A program made the position numbers and the translations under genes. A stretch of DNA of 55,798 nt from Brumimicrobium sp964346075 (GTDB lineage: Bacteria; Bacteroidota; Bacteroidia; Flavobacteriales_D; Crocinitomicaceae): assembly GCA_964346075.1 (NCBI GenBank), contig CAYFTH010000002.1, forward strand, positions 1-55,798, read 5' to 3'. Positions 8,177-16,193 of this stretch are shown here, piece after piece. Below the pieces are notes generated by a model. That model saw only the letters and a list, made by a program, of their open reading frames with translations. It was not told the DNA's origin and searched no databases. Every line of letters begins with the position of its first letter. Position 1 is the stretch's first letter.

Positions 8177-8584
8177 TTACAACAGCTTTAAATAGTAATC
8201 CTCCTTATTACGCATGATTTCTTTTTCGCTCGGTAATTCGTCTTTATAACCACAAAGATGCAACACCCCATGTACAATTACACGATACAATTCCGTTTCA
8301 CGTGAAACATTCATCCTGTTCGCATTTTCGACTACACGTTCATAACTTATAAGCAAATCCCCGCTTAATAATAGTTCGTCAGAATAGTCAAACGTGATTA
8401 TATCCGTATAAAAATCATGTTCCAGGAAGCGCTTATTATAGGTTAACAACCATTCATCGGATCCCAGAATAATACTAAGAGGACCACATTCCTGATGTTC
8501 TTTCTCTATTACGGTCTTCAGCCAATCAAAAACTGAATCCTCATCGAGCACGGCAGATTCAACGAGATATTCAAAGTTGATCAT
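8177..8584 (-). CDS. ybeY: rRNA maturation endoribonuclease YbeY
   Basis: YbeY is a metal-dependent RNase used in 16S rRNA 3'-end maturation and ribosome quality control. The 135-residue protein has the family signature TDIITFDY (60-67) and the metal motif HGVLHLCGYKDE, with His105 and His109. The third ligand position, usually His in HxxxHxxxxxH, is Asp115 here. I recall this substitution from other Bacteroidota homologues, so the enzyme is probably active. Its ATG overlaps the TGA of the upstream ATPase gene (ATGA, 8581-8584), which suggests translational coupling. Residues Val93-Thr97 are encoded by a parS site. Confidence 0.9.
   Translation of the reverse strand: MINFEYLVESAVLDEDSVFDWLKTVIEKEHQECGPLSIILGSDEWLLTYNKRFLEHDFYTDIITFDYSDELLLSGDLLISYERVVENANRMNVSRETELYRVIVHGVLHLCGYKDELPSEKEIMRNKEDYYLKLL
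8294..8309. promoter_or_regulatory. parS (ParB-binding) site 3, inside ybeY
   Basis: CGTTTCACGTGAAACA matches the parS palindrome at 15 of 16 positions. It lies in frame in ybeY and encodes Val-Ser-Arg-Glu-Thr (93-97), so protein and centromere sequence are under joint constraint. It is 121 bp from site 2. Confidence 0.85.
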
Positions 8585-9000
8585 TCATTCACGTTGAAAA
8601 CGATTTCGACAGTACTCCCGTTATTCAAAAATGACACTTCATCTGAGAGCGATTTCATTAAAAATATACCACGCCCATGTTCTTTCTCAATATTTTCAGG
8701 GGCAGTTGGATCAGGAAGGTTCGTAAAGTCAAAGCCAGAACCCTGATCGCTTACAGAAAACTTGATTTCTTTAGTATTCTGTTCGACCTTAATATTGATT
8801 TCTTTAGAAGAATCGCTGTTATTACCATGTTGTACAGCATTGTTCACAGCCTCCGTCACAGCAATCAAAACATTACCAAAATGATCTTCGTGCACTTCAT
8901 GAGTTCGACACACATCGTCCACCAAATCTTCCACGCGCTTCAAGTGATCCAAGTCCGATGGAACTACTAGCGTTTCAATTTCCTTGTAATCCGTTTTCAT
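8581..9000 (-). CDS. RsbW-like anti-sigma / serine kinase ATPase domain protein
   Basis: This stand-alone GHKL ATPase domain has 139 residues. The N box is EAVNNAVQHGN (about 50-60), G1 is SDQGSGFD (about 90) and the glycine lid is GRGIFLMKSL (about 115). It has no histidine-phosphotransfer domain, matching the HATPase_c_2 group of RsbW/SpoIIAB-like serine kinases, which bind and silence sigma factors or their antagonists. No STAS antagonist is adjacent; a distant STAS-like candidate is at 33843-34241. It sits 36 bp after the DUF4175 gene and overlaps ybeY by 4 bp, in the same operon. The partner is unknown. Confidence 0.82.
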   Translation of the reverse strand: MKTDYKEIETLVVPSDLDHLKRVEDLVDDVCRTHEVHEDHFGNVLIAVTEAVNNAVQHGNNSDSSKEINIKVEQNTKEIKFSVSDQGSGFDFTNLPDPTAPENIEKEHGRGIFLMKSLSDEVSFLNNGSTVEIVFNVNE

Positions 9001-9036
9001 CTGTTCTCTATTTTACAAAGACTGAGTTCTACCCGG

Positions 9037-12000
9037 TTAATTTATATCTAAAAAGTAAGCGTTTGCTTTTTCTTTATAATACCTACTAAATGACGGATCT
9101 AATGTTCGTAACAACTCAATCTGTTTTTCTTTTTCTTTCTTATACTCTAAAAATTCAATTTGGTTACCAAATTCCTCATTTTTTCCAGAATTACTTTCAC
9201 GTTCTTCCTTGAAACCACGTTCGCGCATCGCCTTTTCACTTTCAAGTAACCGCGTCATGATCGTGTTCTGACGCTCTATAAGTTCTCCATCCCACTTTTT
9301 ATTAATCAAATCTTCTTGTTGTTCTTCTAATTCTTTAATCAGTTCGTTTAATTGATTGCCCTCACCACTTCCATCTTTGTTCATTTCTTCTCTCAACTTT
9401 TGTAGTTTTCTTCGCATGGCATCCTGTTCAGCGGCCATCTTCGCAGCACCTTTGGCATTCATTGGTAAAACGCCTCCGGCATTCTTTTTACCTGGTTGTT
9501 TTCCCTTTTTATCACCACCTGGCTGTTTTCCATTTTTCATCTCTTCCAGTTGCTTCTTCAACATTTCCTTCATGTTTTGAACATCACCTTTCGAGCCTTT
9601 TCCTGATTTACCGCCTGGTTTACTGCAGCTACCTTTACCTGACTTCATGCCCTGCATGTCCTTTTGTGCAGATTCCAAGGCTTCATTGATGAATAATGAC
9701 AGGTTATTGAGGTGTGTCATACCTTTCTGTTGCTTCGTACGAAGTTGTCTTTTCTGTCGTTCATCAATATGATCAGGTATATACTTATAGCTTTTGTTGA
9801 TCGATCTCAGTTGTTGCTCAATATATGAGGCTGCCTTTGGAACTCGATCTGCTAGGGCCAGAAGACTATCCTCTACGGGACCAAAATTTTCGATGATTTC
9901 GCGTTGTTCCCGTCCGAGTTGCACAAAATATGGGTCACTCGTACTCACATCACCAAATTCGTCCATATTTTGCTCCTGTTTAAAACTCAAAGCCACCAGA
10001 TTTTCTAATAACGAACGCATAGCTTCAATATCTTCACCTTTCTCTTTCTGCTTACTCTTGGCTAACTGTGCAGACAATTTTGAAGCCATTTCTTCCATCT
10101 TCTTCTGAGCAGATTTTTGCTTCTCTCCTGCAGCTTTTTGATCTTGTTGCTGCAGTTTTTCCGAAGCATTTTCCATTTCTTTTTTTGTCGATTCAGCATC
10201 CTTTTTCAACGATTCAAAATCCATGGGACGCTTAAGTTCCGAATTCTTTTTACGCATCTCATCTAAATCCTCAGTGATTTTATTGAACTCATTATTTAAA
10301 TCTTCTTGTTGATCTTTAATAGTACCATCTTCTGGATGCTCCTCTAATTGCTTCTTAAGTGCTTTTTGCTCTTTCGCTAGTGACTCAAGATTTTCCTGGA
10401 GGTCCTTTACACGTTCTTCGACGTCCATCTGTTTGAGCATTTCCATCGTACGATCCATTTGACGTTCCATTTCTTCTGACGTCATTTCCGTTTCTTCCAA
10501 TTTTTCCAACACATCCTCGCTGCTTTCATCTTCCAATAACTTTTGGAGTTCATCTAATAACTCTTTGAGCTCCTCATCCATAACTTCTTCCATCAATTCG
10601 TCTAATAATTCTTGCTTCTCTTTAAGCGACTCATCAACTTCAGATAACTGCTCCTTTTCATTAAACGATTCTTGCATTTTTGAACGTAACTCTTTCATCT
10701 TACGCTCTAATGATTCGCGTTCTTTCTGAAGATTTTGCATTTGTTTAGATTGCTGAAACGAAGAGCTTTTAGAATTCATCATCTCTTTTTTCAACCGCTT
10801 CACCTTGGATTGAAATTCTTTCGTTCTTTCAGTTACCTGTTGCATTTCACGTTGTACATCTTCCTTGGTTTTATTTCGGTTTTCATCAAGTTCTCGTTTT
10901 GTCGGTGAATGATATTGAAAGATTTTTGATTTCGTGACCTTCGGACCATGGATTCGATCATTATCGTAAGCCAAGTAATAATAAATCAACTCGTCTTCAA
11001 ATTCTAATTTCAAGTTTCGTATATCTAAAGTCATCGAAAACGGACTATCCTTACCGACTATTCCGGGTACAGTTTTTTCAAAATGGCTTGATTCCCCATT
11101 GTTCTTATTAATCTCGTAAACAAACTTCACCCTTGACAAACCATAATCATCCTTAACATTCCCACTAAAATGTTTTTTCTTTTCGTTAATACTATCACTG
11201 CGTTCGTTTACCACAATCGTTGGATATTCATCTTCGATCACATTTATGTTGTAAAAGATAGAATCTGTTTTATCCAACCGTTGATTTTCTAGTGTAAACA
11301 TAACCATGTCACTTGCAACCGCGTGTTGTTCAAAACGAAAACCTGGTTCATTGAAATGCCACGATGTATCATTATAGCCTACACGTAATGTTTCAGTATG
11401 TTTCGTTCGACCATTCCAAACCAGTTTTGATCCGTACGGCACGATCAAATCTCCAGGATTTTCAATTTTTTCGTCCGTTCGTTGTGTGTAATCGGGATAT
11501 TCAATATCCACTAACACATTTCCAAGTGATGTGCGTTTCACAACCTCCAGCGATCGATAGACAGAATGGTGTTCATTCCCATTAAATCTAAATTCAATCT
11601 CATCATTTACGTTTTCCAATTCGAATGAAACCTTATTTTTTGCTTCATTTTTCATTGCGAAAGTACCTTGGTTGGTTTCCAGGTATACGCGTTCTGGTAA
11701 GGACTTTCCAGGTCGCGGATGCAGGAGAACCTCTAATTTGACATTCGATCCTTCCTCCACGACTAAAGATTTATTCAATAGTTCAAATTCAAAGTTCGGA
11801 GTTGGTGTAAAGGTTTCTGTATAACGCATCAATCGTTTAGACCCGTCTGAAAATAGCTCCGGAAGCGTAATCCCCAATAATACAACCACTAAAATTACAG
11901 GTAAAACATACTTGAGATATTTGCGGTTTTCACCATAATCGACCGCATCCGTAAAACTAAAAGCATTCAGGCGTTTTGCATTTTGTTGGATACTCGCACG

Positions 12001-12384
12001 CAATAGTTCCACGTTTCCTTCGTAATTTTTTTCTGAATCATGCAATTGTAGTGTGATGAGCAATCTGTCATTAACATCAGGAAAAAACTTACCAATAATT
12101 TGAGCAGCTTGATGGCGATTGATTCGTTTACCAAAAGAAAGCAATTTACTCGCAGGAATAGCAAAATAACGTATAAGAACATAGGTGTTTATAGCGACAA
12201 AGGAAAACAATAAGAACGCACGTACAAACGTATTGAACCTGCCAAAATATTCCAACGTCGCCACCAATAAGAATGAAATAAGAAATATGACAACAAATAA
12301 CAACCCACCCCTGATCATTAAATTCTTGTAATACTTTTTAATAAAAGCATCTACCTGGTCAATTAATTTTTCGAATGTTCCCAT
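9037..12384 (-). CDS. DUF4175 family giant membrane-anchored coiled-coil protein
   Basis: The protein has 1115 residues. Three hydrophobic segments at about 24-44, 53-76 and 157-178 anchor the N-terminus. An extracytoplasmic beta-rich region follows (about 180-490). Then comes a very long Glu/Lys/Gln-rich coiled coil (about 500-1100), interrupted by a Gly/Lys-rich low-complexity patch (GKSGKGSKGD, PGGDKKGKQPGKK) near 900-960. This is the DUF4175 arrangement known mainly from Bacteroidota; the function has not been established. It is the first gene of the leftward operon to ybeY and mnmG. Its coiled coil suggests a structural or scaffold role in the envelope, which is an inference from shape alone. 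Confidence 0.85.
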   Translation of the reverse strand: MGTFEKLIDQVDAFIKKYYKNLMIRGGLLFVVIFLISFLLVATLEYFGRFNTFVRAFLLFSFVAINTYVLIRYFAIPASKLLSFGKRINRHQAAQIIGKFFPDVNDRLLITLQLHDSEKNYEGNVELLRASIQQNAKRLNAFSFTDAVDYGENRKYLKYVLPVILVVVLLGITLPELFSDGSKRLMRYTETFTPTPNFEFELLNKSLVVEEGSNVKLEVLLHPRPGKSLPERVYLETNQGTFAMKNEAKNKVSFELENVNDEIEFRFNGNEHHSVYRSLEVVKRTSLGNVLVDIEYPDYTQRTDEKIENPGDLIVPYGSKLVWNGRTKHTETLRVGYNDTSWHFNEPGFRFEQHAVASDMVMFTLENQRLDKTDSIFYNINVIEDEYPTIVVNERSDSINEKKKHFSGNVKDDYGLSRVKFVYEINKNNGESSHFEKTVPGIVGKDSPFSMTLDIRNLKLEFEDELIYYYLAYDNDRIHGPKVTKSKIFQYHSPTKRELDENRNKTKEDVQREMQQVTERTKEFQSKVKRLKKEMMNSKSSSFQQSKQMQNLQKERESLERKMKELRSKMQESFNEKEQLSEVDESLKEKQELLDELMEEVMDEELKELLDELQKLLEDESSEDVLEKLEETEMTSEEMERQMDRTMEMLKQMDVEERVKDLQENLESLAKEQKALKKQLEEHPEDGTIKDQQEDLNNEFNKITEDLDEMRKKNSELKRPMDFESLKKDAESTKKEMENASEKLQQQDQKAAGEKQKSAQKKMEEMASKLSAQLAKSKQKEKGEDIEAMRSLLENLVALSFKQEQNMDEFGDVSTSDPYFVQLGREQREIIENFGPVEDSLLALADRVPKAASYIEQQLRSINKSYKYIPDHIDERQKRQLRTKQQKGMTHLNNLSLFINEALESAQKDMQGMKSGKGSCSKPGGKSGKGSKGDVQNMKEMLKKQLEEMKNGKQPGGDKKGKQPGKKNAGGVLPMNAKGAAKMAAEQDAMRRKLQKLREEMNKDGSGEGNQLNELIKELEEQQEDLINKKWDGELIERQNTIMTRLLESEKAMRERGFKEERESNSGKNEEFGNQIEFLEYKKEKEKQIELLRTLDPSFSRYYKEKANAYFLDIN

Positions 12385-12558
12385 TTATTGTTTTATGATG
12401 TACAACTTTAACCAAATAAAGTTACGCAATACACGTGTTGTTTATTCAAAAAAGATGTTAAATCATCGAATATAAGGGTGAAAAAATCAACGTCACTTAT
12501 TATCTGACCTAAAAAGGCATTTCGAGCAAAGATTTATACGGATCGCGCTGGAATCAAT

Positions 12559-12566
12559 TATCTTTG
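12559..12566 (+). promoter_or_regulatory. Bacteroidota -7 element of gltX-folB
   Basis: TATCTTTG is an exact TAnnTTTG match ending 18 bases before the gltX ATG at 12585. An in-frame TTG at 12564 lies inside this element, so it cannot be the start of translation if the promoter is used. No -33 TTG is visible. Confidence 0.65.
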
Positions 12567-12584
12567 TGTAAAAATTTAATATTT

Positions 12585-14114
12585 ATGTCTTCAACGATAC
12601 GCGTCCGTTTTGCTCCATCACCAACAGGACCACTGCACATGGGTGGTGTACGTACAGCACTTTACAACTATTTATTCGCTAAAAAAGAAGGAGGTACATT
12701 CATTCTTCGCATAGAAGATACCGATCAAAAGCGATTTATAGAGGGAGCAGAAAAGTATATAAAAGACGCCCTGGATTGGTGTGGTATCACCCCGGATGAA
12801 GGTCCTGGAATTGGAGGGGATTATGGTCCATATCGACAATCAGAGCGGCAAGAAATGTATCGACCTTACGCCGAACAATTAGTGGCGTCCGGTAAAGCTT
12901 ACTATGCATTTGATACCTCCGAGGAACTTGAGGAAATGCGTCAACAAGCACAAAAGATGAAAATGCCTAACTGGCAATACAATGCGGTAACACGAACATC
13001 GATGAAAAATTCATTAACGTTGCCCGAAGATGAAGTAAATCAACGGTTAAAAAACGGTGATCCTTATGTGATCCGTTTTAAAATGCCCCGTAATGAAGAT
13101 GTCCGTTTTGAAGATGTTATTCGCGGTTGGGTTGTGGTCAATACTAATAACCTCGATGATAAAATATTGTTTAAAAGTGACGGAATGCCCACCTATCACC
13201 TTGCCAACATCGTGGATGATCATACCATGGCTATTTCGCATGTAATAAGAGGAGAGGAGTGGCTACCATCTGCACCACTTCATGTATTGCTCTACGAGGC
13301 ATTCGAATGGGAAGCTCCTAAATTTGCACATTGTCCGCTGCTATTGCGTCCCGATGGCAACGGTAAACTTTCCAAGCGCGATGGTGATCGTTTAGGTTTT
13401 CCAGTATTCCCTACCGATTGGATCACATCAGATGGCGAAAAATATTCTGGTTATCGCGAACAAGGATATCTCCCCGGAGCATTTATAAATATGTTAGCTT
13501 TCCTGGGATGGAACCCGGGTACTCCACAAGAAATCTTTTCATTAACAGAAATGACGGAAGCTTTCTCTCTTGACCGCGTTAGTAAGGCTGGAGCAAAATT
13601 CGATGCGGATAAAACAAAATGGTATCAACAACAATATTTAAGAGCTAAAACCAATGAGGAGTTGGCAGATATGTTGTTAATGAAATACGATGACATTCAA
13701 GTTAATACATCTTATCTCGCAAAAGTTTGCGGTTTAATGAAAGAACGAGCAACATTTATTGAAGACATCCGAACAGAGGGGGACTATTTCTTTGAAGCAC
13801 CTTCAGCATTCGATGCCAAGACAGTTCGTAAGAAATGGAAAGCTGACTCGGAACAAATCATTTTAGAATGGGCCAATCGTCTGGAAAATATTGAAGAATT
13901 CACGGCAGAAAATATTGAAGTCGCATTTAAATCTTATCTCGCAGATATCGAAAAAGGTATAGGAGCGGTATTGCCCGCGTTTCGCGTATTGATCACTGGA
14001 AAAGGGATGGGACCGAGCATGTTTGAGATTGCTGCACTTCTCGGTAAGGCAAAAACGTTGTCGCGATTGGAGAAAAATGTACCTGTTGTTAAAGCACAGA
14101 AAGCAGAAGCATGA
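12585..14114 (+). CDS. gltX: glutamyl-tRNA synthetase
   Basis: The enzyme charges tRNA-Glu with glutamate. The 509-residue protein starts MSSTIRVRFAPSPTG and carries the class I HIGH-type motif as PLHMGGVRTALYNYLFA, and the KMSKS-type loop as KLSKRDGD near residue 265. The C-terminal helical anticodon-binding part is intact. I chose ATG 12585 because the only upstream extension begins at a TTG inside the promoter element. Its TGA overlaps the ATG of folB by 4 bp (ATGA), so the two genes are coupled. Confidence 0.96.
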   Translation: MSSTIRVRFAPSPTGPLHMGGVRTALYNYLFAKKEGGTFILRIEDTDQKRFIEGAEKYIKDALDWCGITPDEGPGIGGDYGPYRQSERQEMYRPYAEQLVASGKAYYAFDTSEELEEMRQQAQKMKMPNWQYNAVTRTSMKNSLTLPEDEVNQRLKNGDPYVIRFKMPRNEDVRFEDVIRGWVVVNTNNLDDKILFKSDGMPTYHLANIVDDHTMAISHVIRGEEWLPSAPLHVLLYEAFEWEAPKFAHCPLLLRPDGNGKLSKRDGDRLGFPVFPTDWITSDGEKYSGYREQGYLPGAFINMLAFLGWNPGTPQEIFSLTEMTEAFSLDRVSKAGAKFDADKTKWYQQQYLRAKTNEELADMLLMKYDDIQVNTSYLAKVCGLMKERATFIEDIRTEGDYFFEAPSAFDAKTVRKKWKADSEQIILEWANRLENIEEFTAENIEVAFKSYLADIEKGIGAVLPAFRVLITGKGMGPSMFEIAALLGKAKTLSRLEKNVPVVKAQKAEA

Positions 14115-14473
14115 AGCATACAGTAGAGGTTAATGGCATTAAACTTTATGCATATCATGGTTGCTTACCCGAAGAAGGTAAAATAGGCGGTCATTACACG
14201 ATCGACGTAGCGGTAACTACAGATTTTGCCGCTTCTTTTGAGACAGATGATCTGAATGATACAGTAGACTATGTCATCATCAATCAAATCGTCAAGGATG
14301 AGATGCAACTACGTTCTAAGCTCATTGAACACGTCGCAAAGCGCATGATCAATCGTTTTAAAACCGAAATAGATCAAATACATTGGGCTCGGATAAAAGT
14401 GATTAAGCATTGTCCTCCGATCGAAGGAGACGTTGATGACGTTGCGGTGATTATCGAAGAACAGTTTGATTGA
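14111..14473 (+). CDS. folB: dihydroneopterin aldolase
   Basis: The 120-residue enzyme cleaves dihydroneopterin to hydroxymethyl-dihydropterin and glycolaldehyde in folate synthesis. The family pattern is clear: GIKLYAYHGCLPEEGKIGGHY near the start (Gly-x-x-Pro-Glu-E), DLNDTVDYVIINQIV in the middle, LIEHVAKRMI, and the lysine-bearing end IKVIKHCPPIEGDVDDVAVII. Length is typical. It overlaps gltX by 4 bp. folB next to gltX is an arrangement I associate with Bacteroidota. No terminator is obvious before the following tRNA gene. Confidence 0.93.
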   Translation: MKHTVEVNGIKLYAYHGCLPEEGKIGGHYTIDVAVTTDFAASFETDDLNDTVDYVIINQIVKDEMQLRSKLIEHVAKRMINRFKTEIDQIHWARIKVIKHCPPIEGDVDDVAVIIEEQFD

Positions 14474-14512
14474 TTTTGAAAACTGAATATAGCTCCATTC
14501 AAATAATATTTG

Positions 14513-14520
14513 TAAATTTG
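14513..14520 (+). promoter_or_regulatory. possible -7 element for tRNA-Cys
   Basis: TAAATTTG matches TAnnTTTG and ends 40 bases before the mature tRNA 5' end. The tRNA could also be transcribed from the gltX promoter. Confidence 0.4.
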
Positions 14521-14560
14521 TTCCCGTTATAGCAATAGCTGGACGATTCTATAACAAAAT

Positions 14561-14631
14561 GGTCCTGTGGCCGAGTGGCTAGGCAGAGGTCTGCAAAACC
14601 TCGTACAGCGGTTCGAATCCGCTCGGGACCT
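14561..14631 (+). tRNA. tRNA-Cys (anticodon GCA)
   Basis: The cloverleaf folds by hand. The acceptor stem is GGTCCTG/CGGGACC with one G-U pair, and the anticodon stem is GAGGT/ACCTC around the loop CTGCAAA, giving anticodon GCA. The T arm contains GGTTCGAATCC. The discriminator base is T (U73), as expected for tRNA-Cys. The CCA end is not encoded. Confidence 0.97.
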
Positions 14632-14634
14632 CTA

Positions 14635-14669
14635 AAAACCCTTGACTTTCAAACAGTTGAGGGTTTTTT
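14635..14669 (+). terminator. terminator after tRNA-Cys, shared with the convergent lipoprotein gene
   Basis: AAAACCCTTGAC (14635-14646) pairs with GTTGAGGGTTTT (14656-14667) with two wobble pairs, followed by further T. On the other strand it also ends in T-runs and overlaps the lipoprotein stop codon at 14668-14670. Confidence 0.75.
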
Positions 14670-15354
14670 ATTCAAACACATCCGACAAATCAAATGCTTT
14701 TATCTTTTTATTTTTGTCTATATCTCCCATCACCTCAACCTGAAACTGGATGTTGATATCCACTTTCCATTTTTGATTACTAATATTTTTGAATTTTATG
14801 GTACCTGAAGATGGTGCACCTGATCCGTTCTCGCTGTATAACCCTTCGGTATAACTGTAAGTATATTTACATTTTTTCAATTTCCCGTTTTCGATGAGCA
14901 TCCTTTCGCTCTTTTCTTGAATAGGTATAGCAATAGAAAACACTTCACTCGAAGCACTGCAACCCACATTTGGATCTGGATATACTTTCTTTTTATAGTT
15001 TAACGATACAACTGTATCACCCCATACGATCTCGCGCTTCACCAACGGTTCCTTCCTCGGTTCTTTCTCTATTTCTACTAACACTTCAGACTGTGGCTTT
15101 TTGGTAGAAAAAGCGTTTTTATTTTTTAGCTCCGACTCCGTAGTTTTATCGCCCCTTTTTTGAATATTTTCTTTATTGTTTTTGCGCTTCTCATGGTCCC
15201 ATGGCTCTTTATCCACCAGTTCTTTGCTTGTGTTCTGATCCAAAACAACCGTATCTACTGAATCTAACTCAGTTTTTATGAATTGTTCAGTAGATGCGCT
15301 TTCGCACGACATCACTGCTAAAATCAAAGGTAGTATACATAATAGTCCTTTCAT
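14668..15354 (-). CDS. hypothetical lipoprotein
   Basis: The 228-residue protein begins MKGLLCILPLILAVMSCES, a signal peptide with a lipobox-like VMSC, so Cys17 is the likely lipidation site. A charged Lys/Glu-rich linker (about 45-105) follows and then a beta-rich C-terminal half with two cysteines. No family is recognised. It lies 38 bp downstream of an outer-membrane barrel gene on the same strand, so the two may be co-transcribed. Function unknown; a surface or periplasmic accessory to the barrel is one possibility. Confidence 0.65.
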   Translation of the reverse strand: MKGLLCILPLILAVMSCESASTEQFIKTELDSVDTVVLDQNTSKELVDKEPWDHEKRKNNKENIQKRGDKTTESELKNKNAFSTKKPQSEVLVEIEKEPRKEPLVKREIVWGDTVVSLNYKKKVYPDPNVGCSASSEVFSIAIPIQEKSERMLIENGKLKKCKYTYSYTEGLYSENGSGAPSSGTIKFKNISNQKWKVDINIQFQVEVMGDIDKNKKIKAFDLSDVFE

Positions 15355-15392
15355 GTTGAAGAATAAACCAAAATTTATTCCATACTGAGGAA

Positions 15393-16085
15393 TTACATCC
15401 CTTTCGGTTTACGGTAACGATAATTCTTATGTCCCCACTTATACTTCCGTTTATGAAAATTGGTGTATCCACCAGTCATTTCAGGAAATTTATAAATTAA
15501 ACCAAAATGATGATGTAAATAATCAAATTCTGGATCGTAAAGATTAGGAATCACACCAACTTTTCCCGTTGTTCTGACTTGAATTCCAAGTCCTTTCCAA
15601 ATCATCACATTCACACCTGCACCGATGTTACCGCTCAACATGTTTTGAGGCCAAACAGCTTCTCTTCCTGTATATCCTATTCCACCAAATACAAAAGGAT
15701 CGACCCTTTGTTGGCGCATAAGAAAACCAAAACTATATTTAAAATGAACGGAGAGCGCACCGGCTTTACCTGAGCGTGTCGTATCAAGATTAATTGTTTT
15801 TCCCTGATTATACTCATTGTATGAGGCCATTACATCGATACTCATACCTTTTTGCATATAAAAATCAAAGTTTAATGAAGTTGGAAATGCTGGTAGATTC
15901 CACGAGTCCTTAAAATTAAATAAGTGCGCGTATCGATATCCATCATCTTCCATGGCATTCCAGGAGATACCTAACATCCAAGTATAGGGCTTCACCTTTT
16001 TATAATTCTGTGATAACCCGTACCCGGGAAATAATACTCCCAATACAACCCCAATAATTGTTATTTTTAATAATCTGCTTTTCAT
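15393..16085 (-). CDS. outer-membrane beta-barrel protein, function unknown
   Basis: The protein has 230 residues from the ATG at 16085; a TTG three codons upstream is less likely. The N-terminal hydrophobic segment ITIIGVVLGVLFPGYGLSQ is a signal peptide. The rest alternates Tyr/Phe/Gly-rich strands (FVFGGIGYTG, GNIGAGVNVMIWKGLGIQV, HHFGLIYKFPE), typical of an 8-strand barrel. The C-terminus is basic and Tyr-rich (about 205-230). It follows the anti-sigma gene after about 100 bp and could be a target or partner of that regulon, but the sequence does not prove this. Confidence 0.65.
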   Translation of the reverse strand: MKSRLLKITIIGVVLGVLFPGYGLSQNYKKVKPYTWMLGISWNAMEDDGYRYAHLFNFKDSWNLPAFPTSLNFDFYMQKGMSIDVMASYNEYNQGKTINLDTTRSGKAGALSVHFKYSFGFLMRQQRVDPFVFGGIGYTGREAVWPQNMLSGNIGAGVNVMIWKGLGIQVRTTGKVGVIPNLYDPEFDYLHHHFGLIYKFPEMTGGYTNFHKRKYKWGHKNYRYRKPKGM

Positions 16086-16193
16086 TTCAACCAACTCCCA
16101 TACAAAGTAAATAAAAATAGTAGGATCATACTTTTAAAAACACTAAATGTCTGTGAAATGCATGTATCGGAAAGTCACCGGAAGAGCATTGAA

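Noticed and set aside
8581..9000. Histidine kinase fragment
   Set aside because: There is no dimerisation/phosphoacceptor helix and the length is that of complete RsbW-like proteins, so it is not truncated.
12427..12442. Fourth CACGTG-centred palindrome as a parS site
   Set aside because: Only the central CACGTG matches; the flanks agree with parS at about one of ten positions.
12564..12584. TTG at 12564 as the gltX start
   Set aside because: It lies inside the TATCTTTG promoter element and adds seven residues before a canonical GltX N-terminus.
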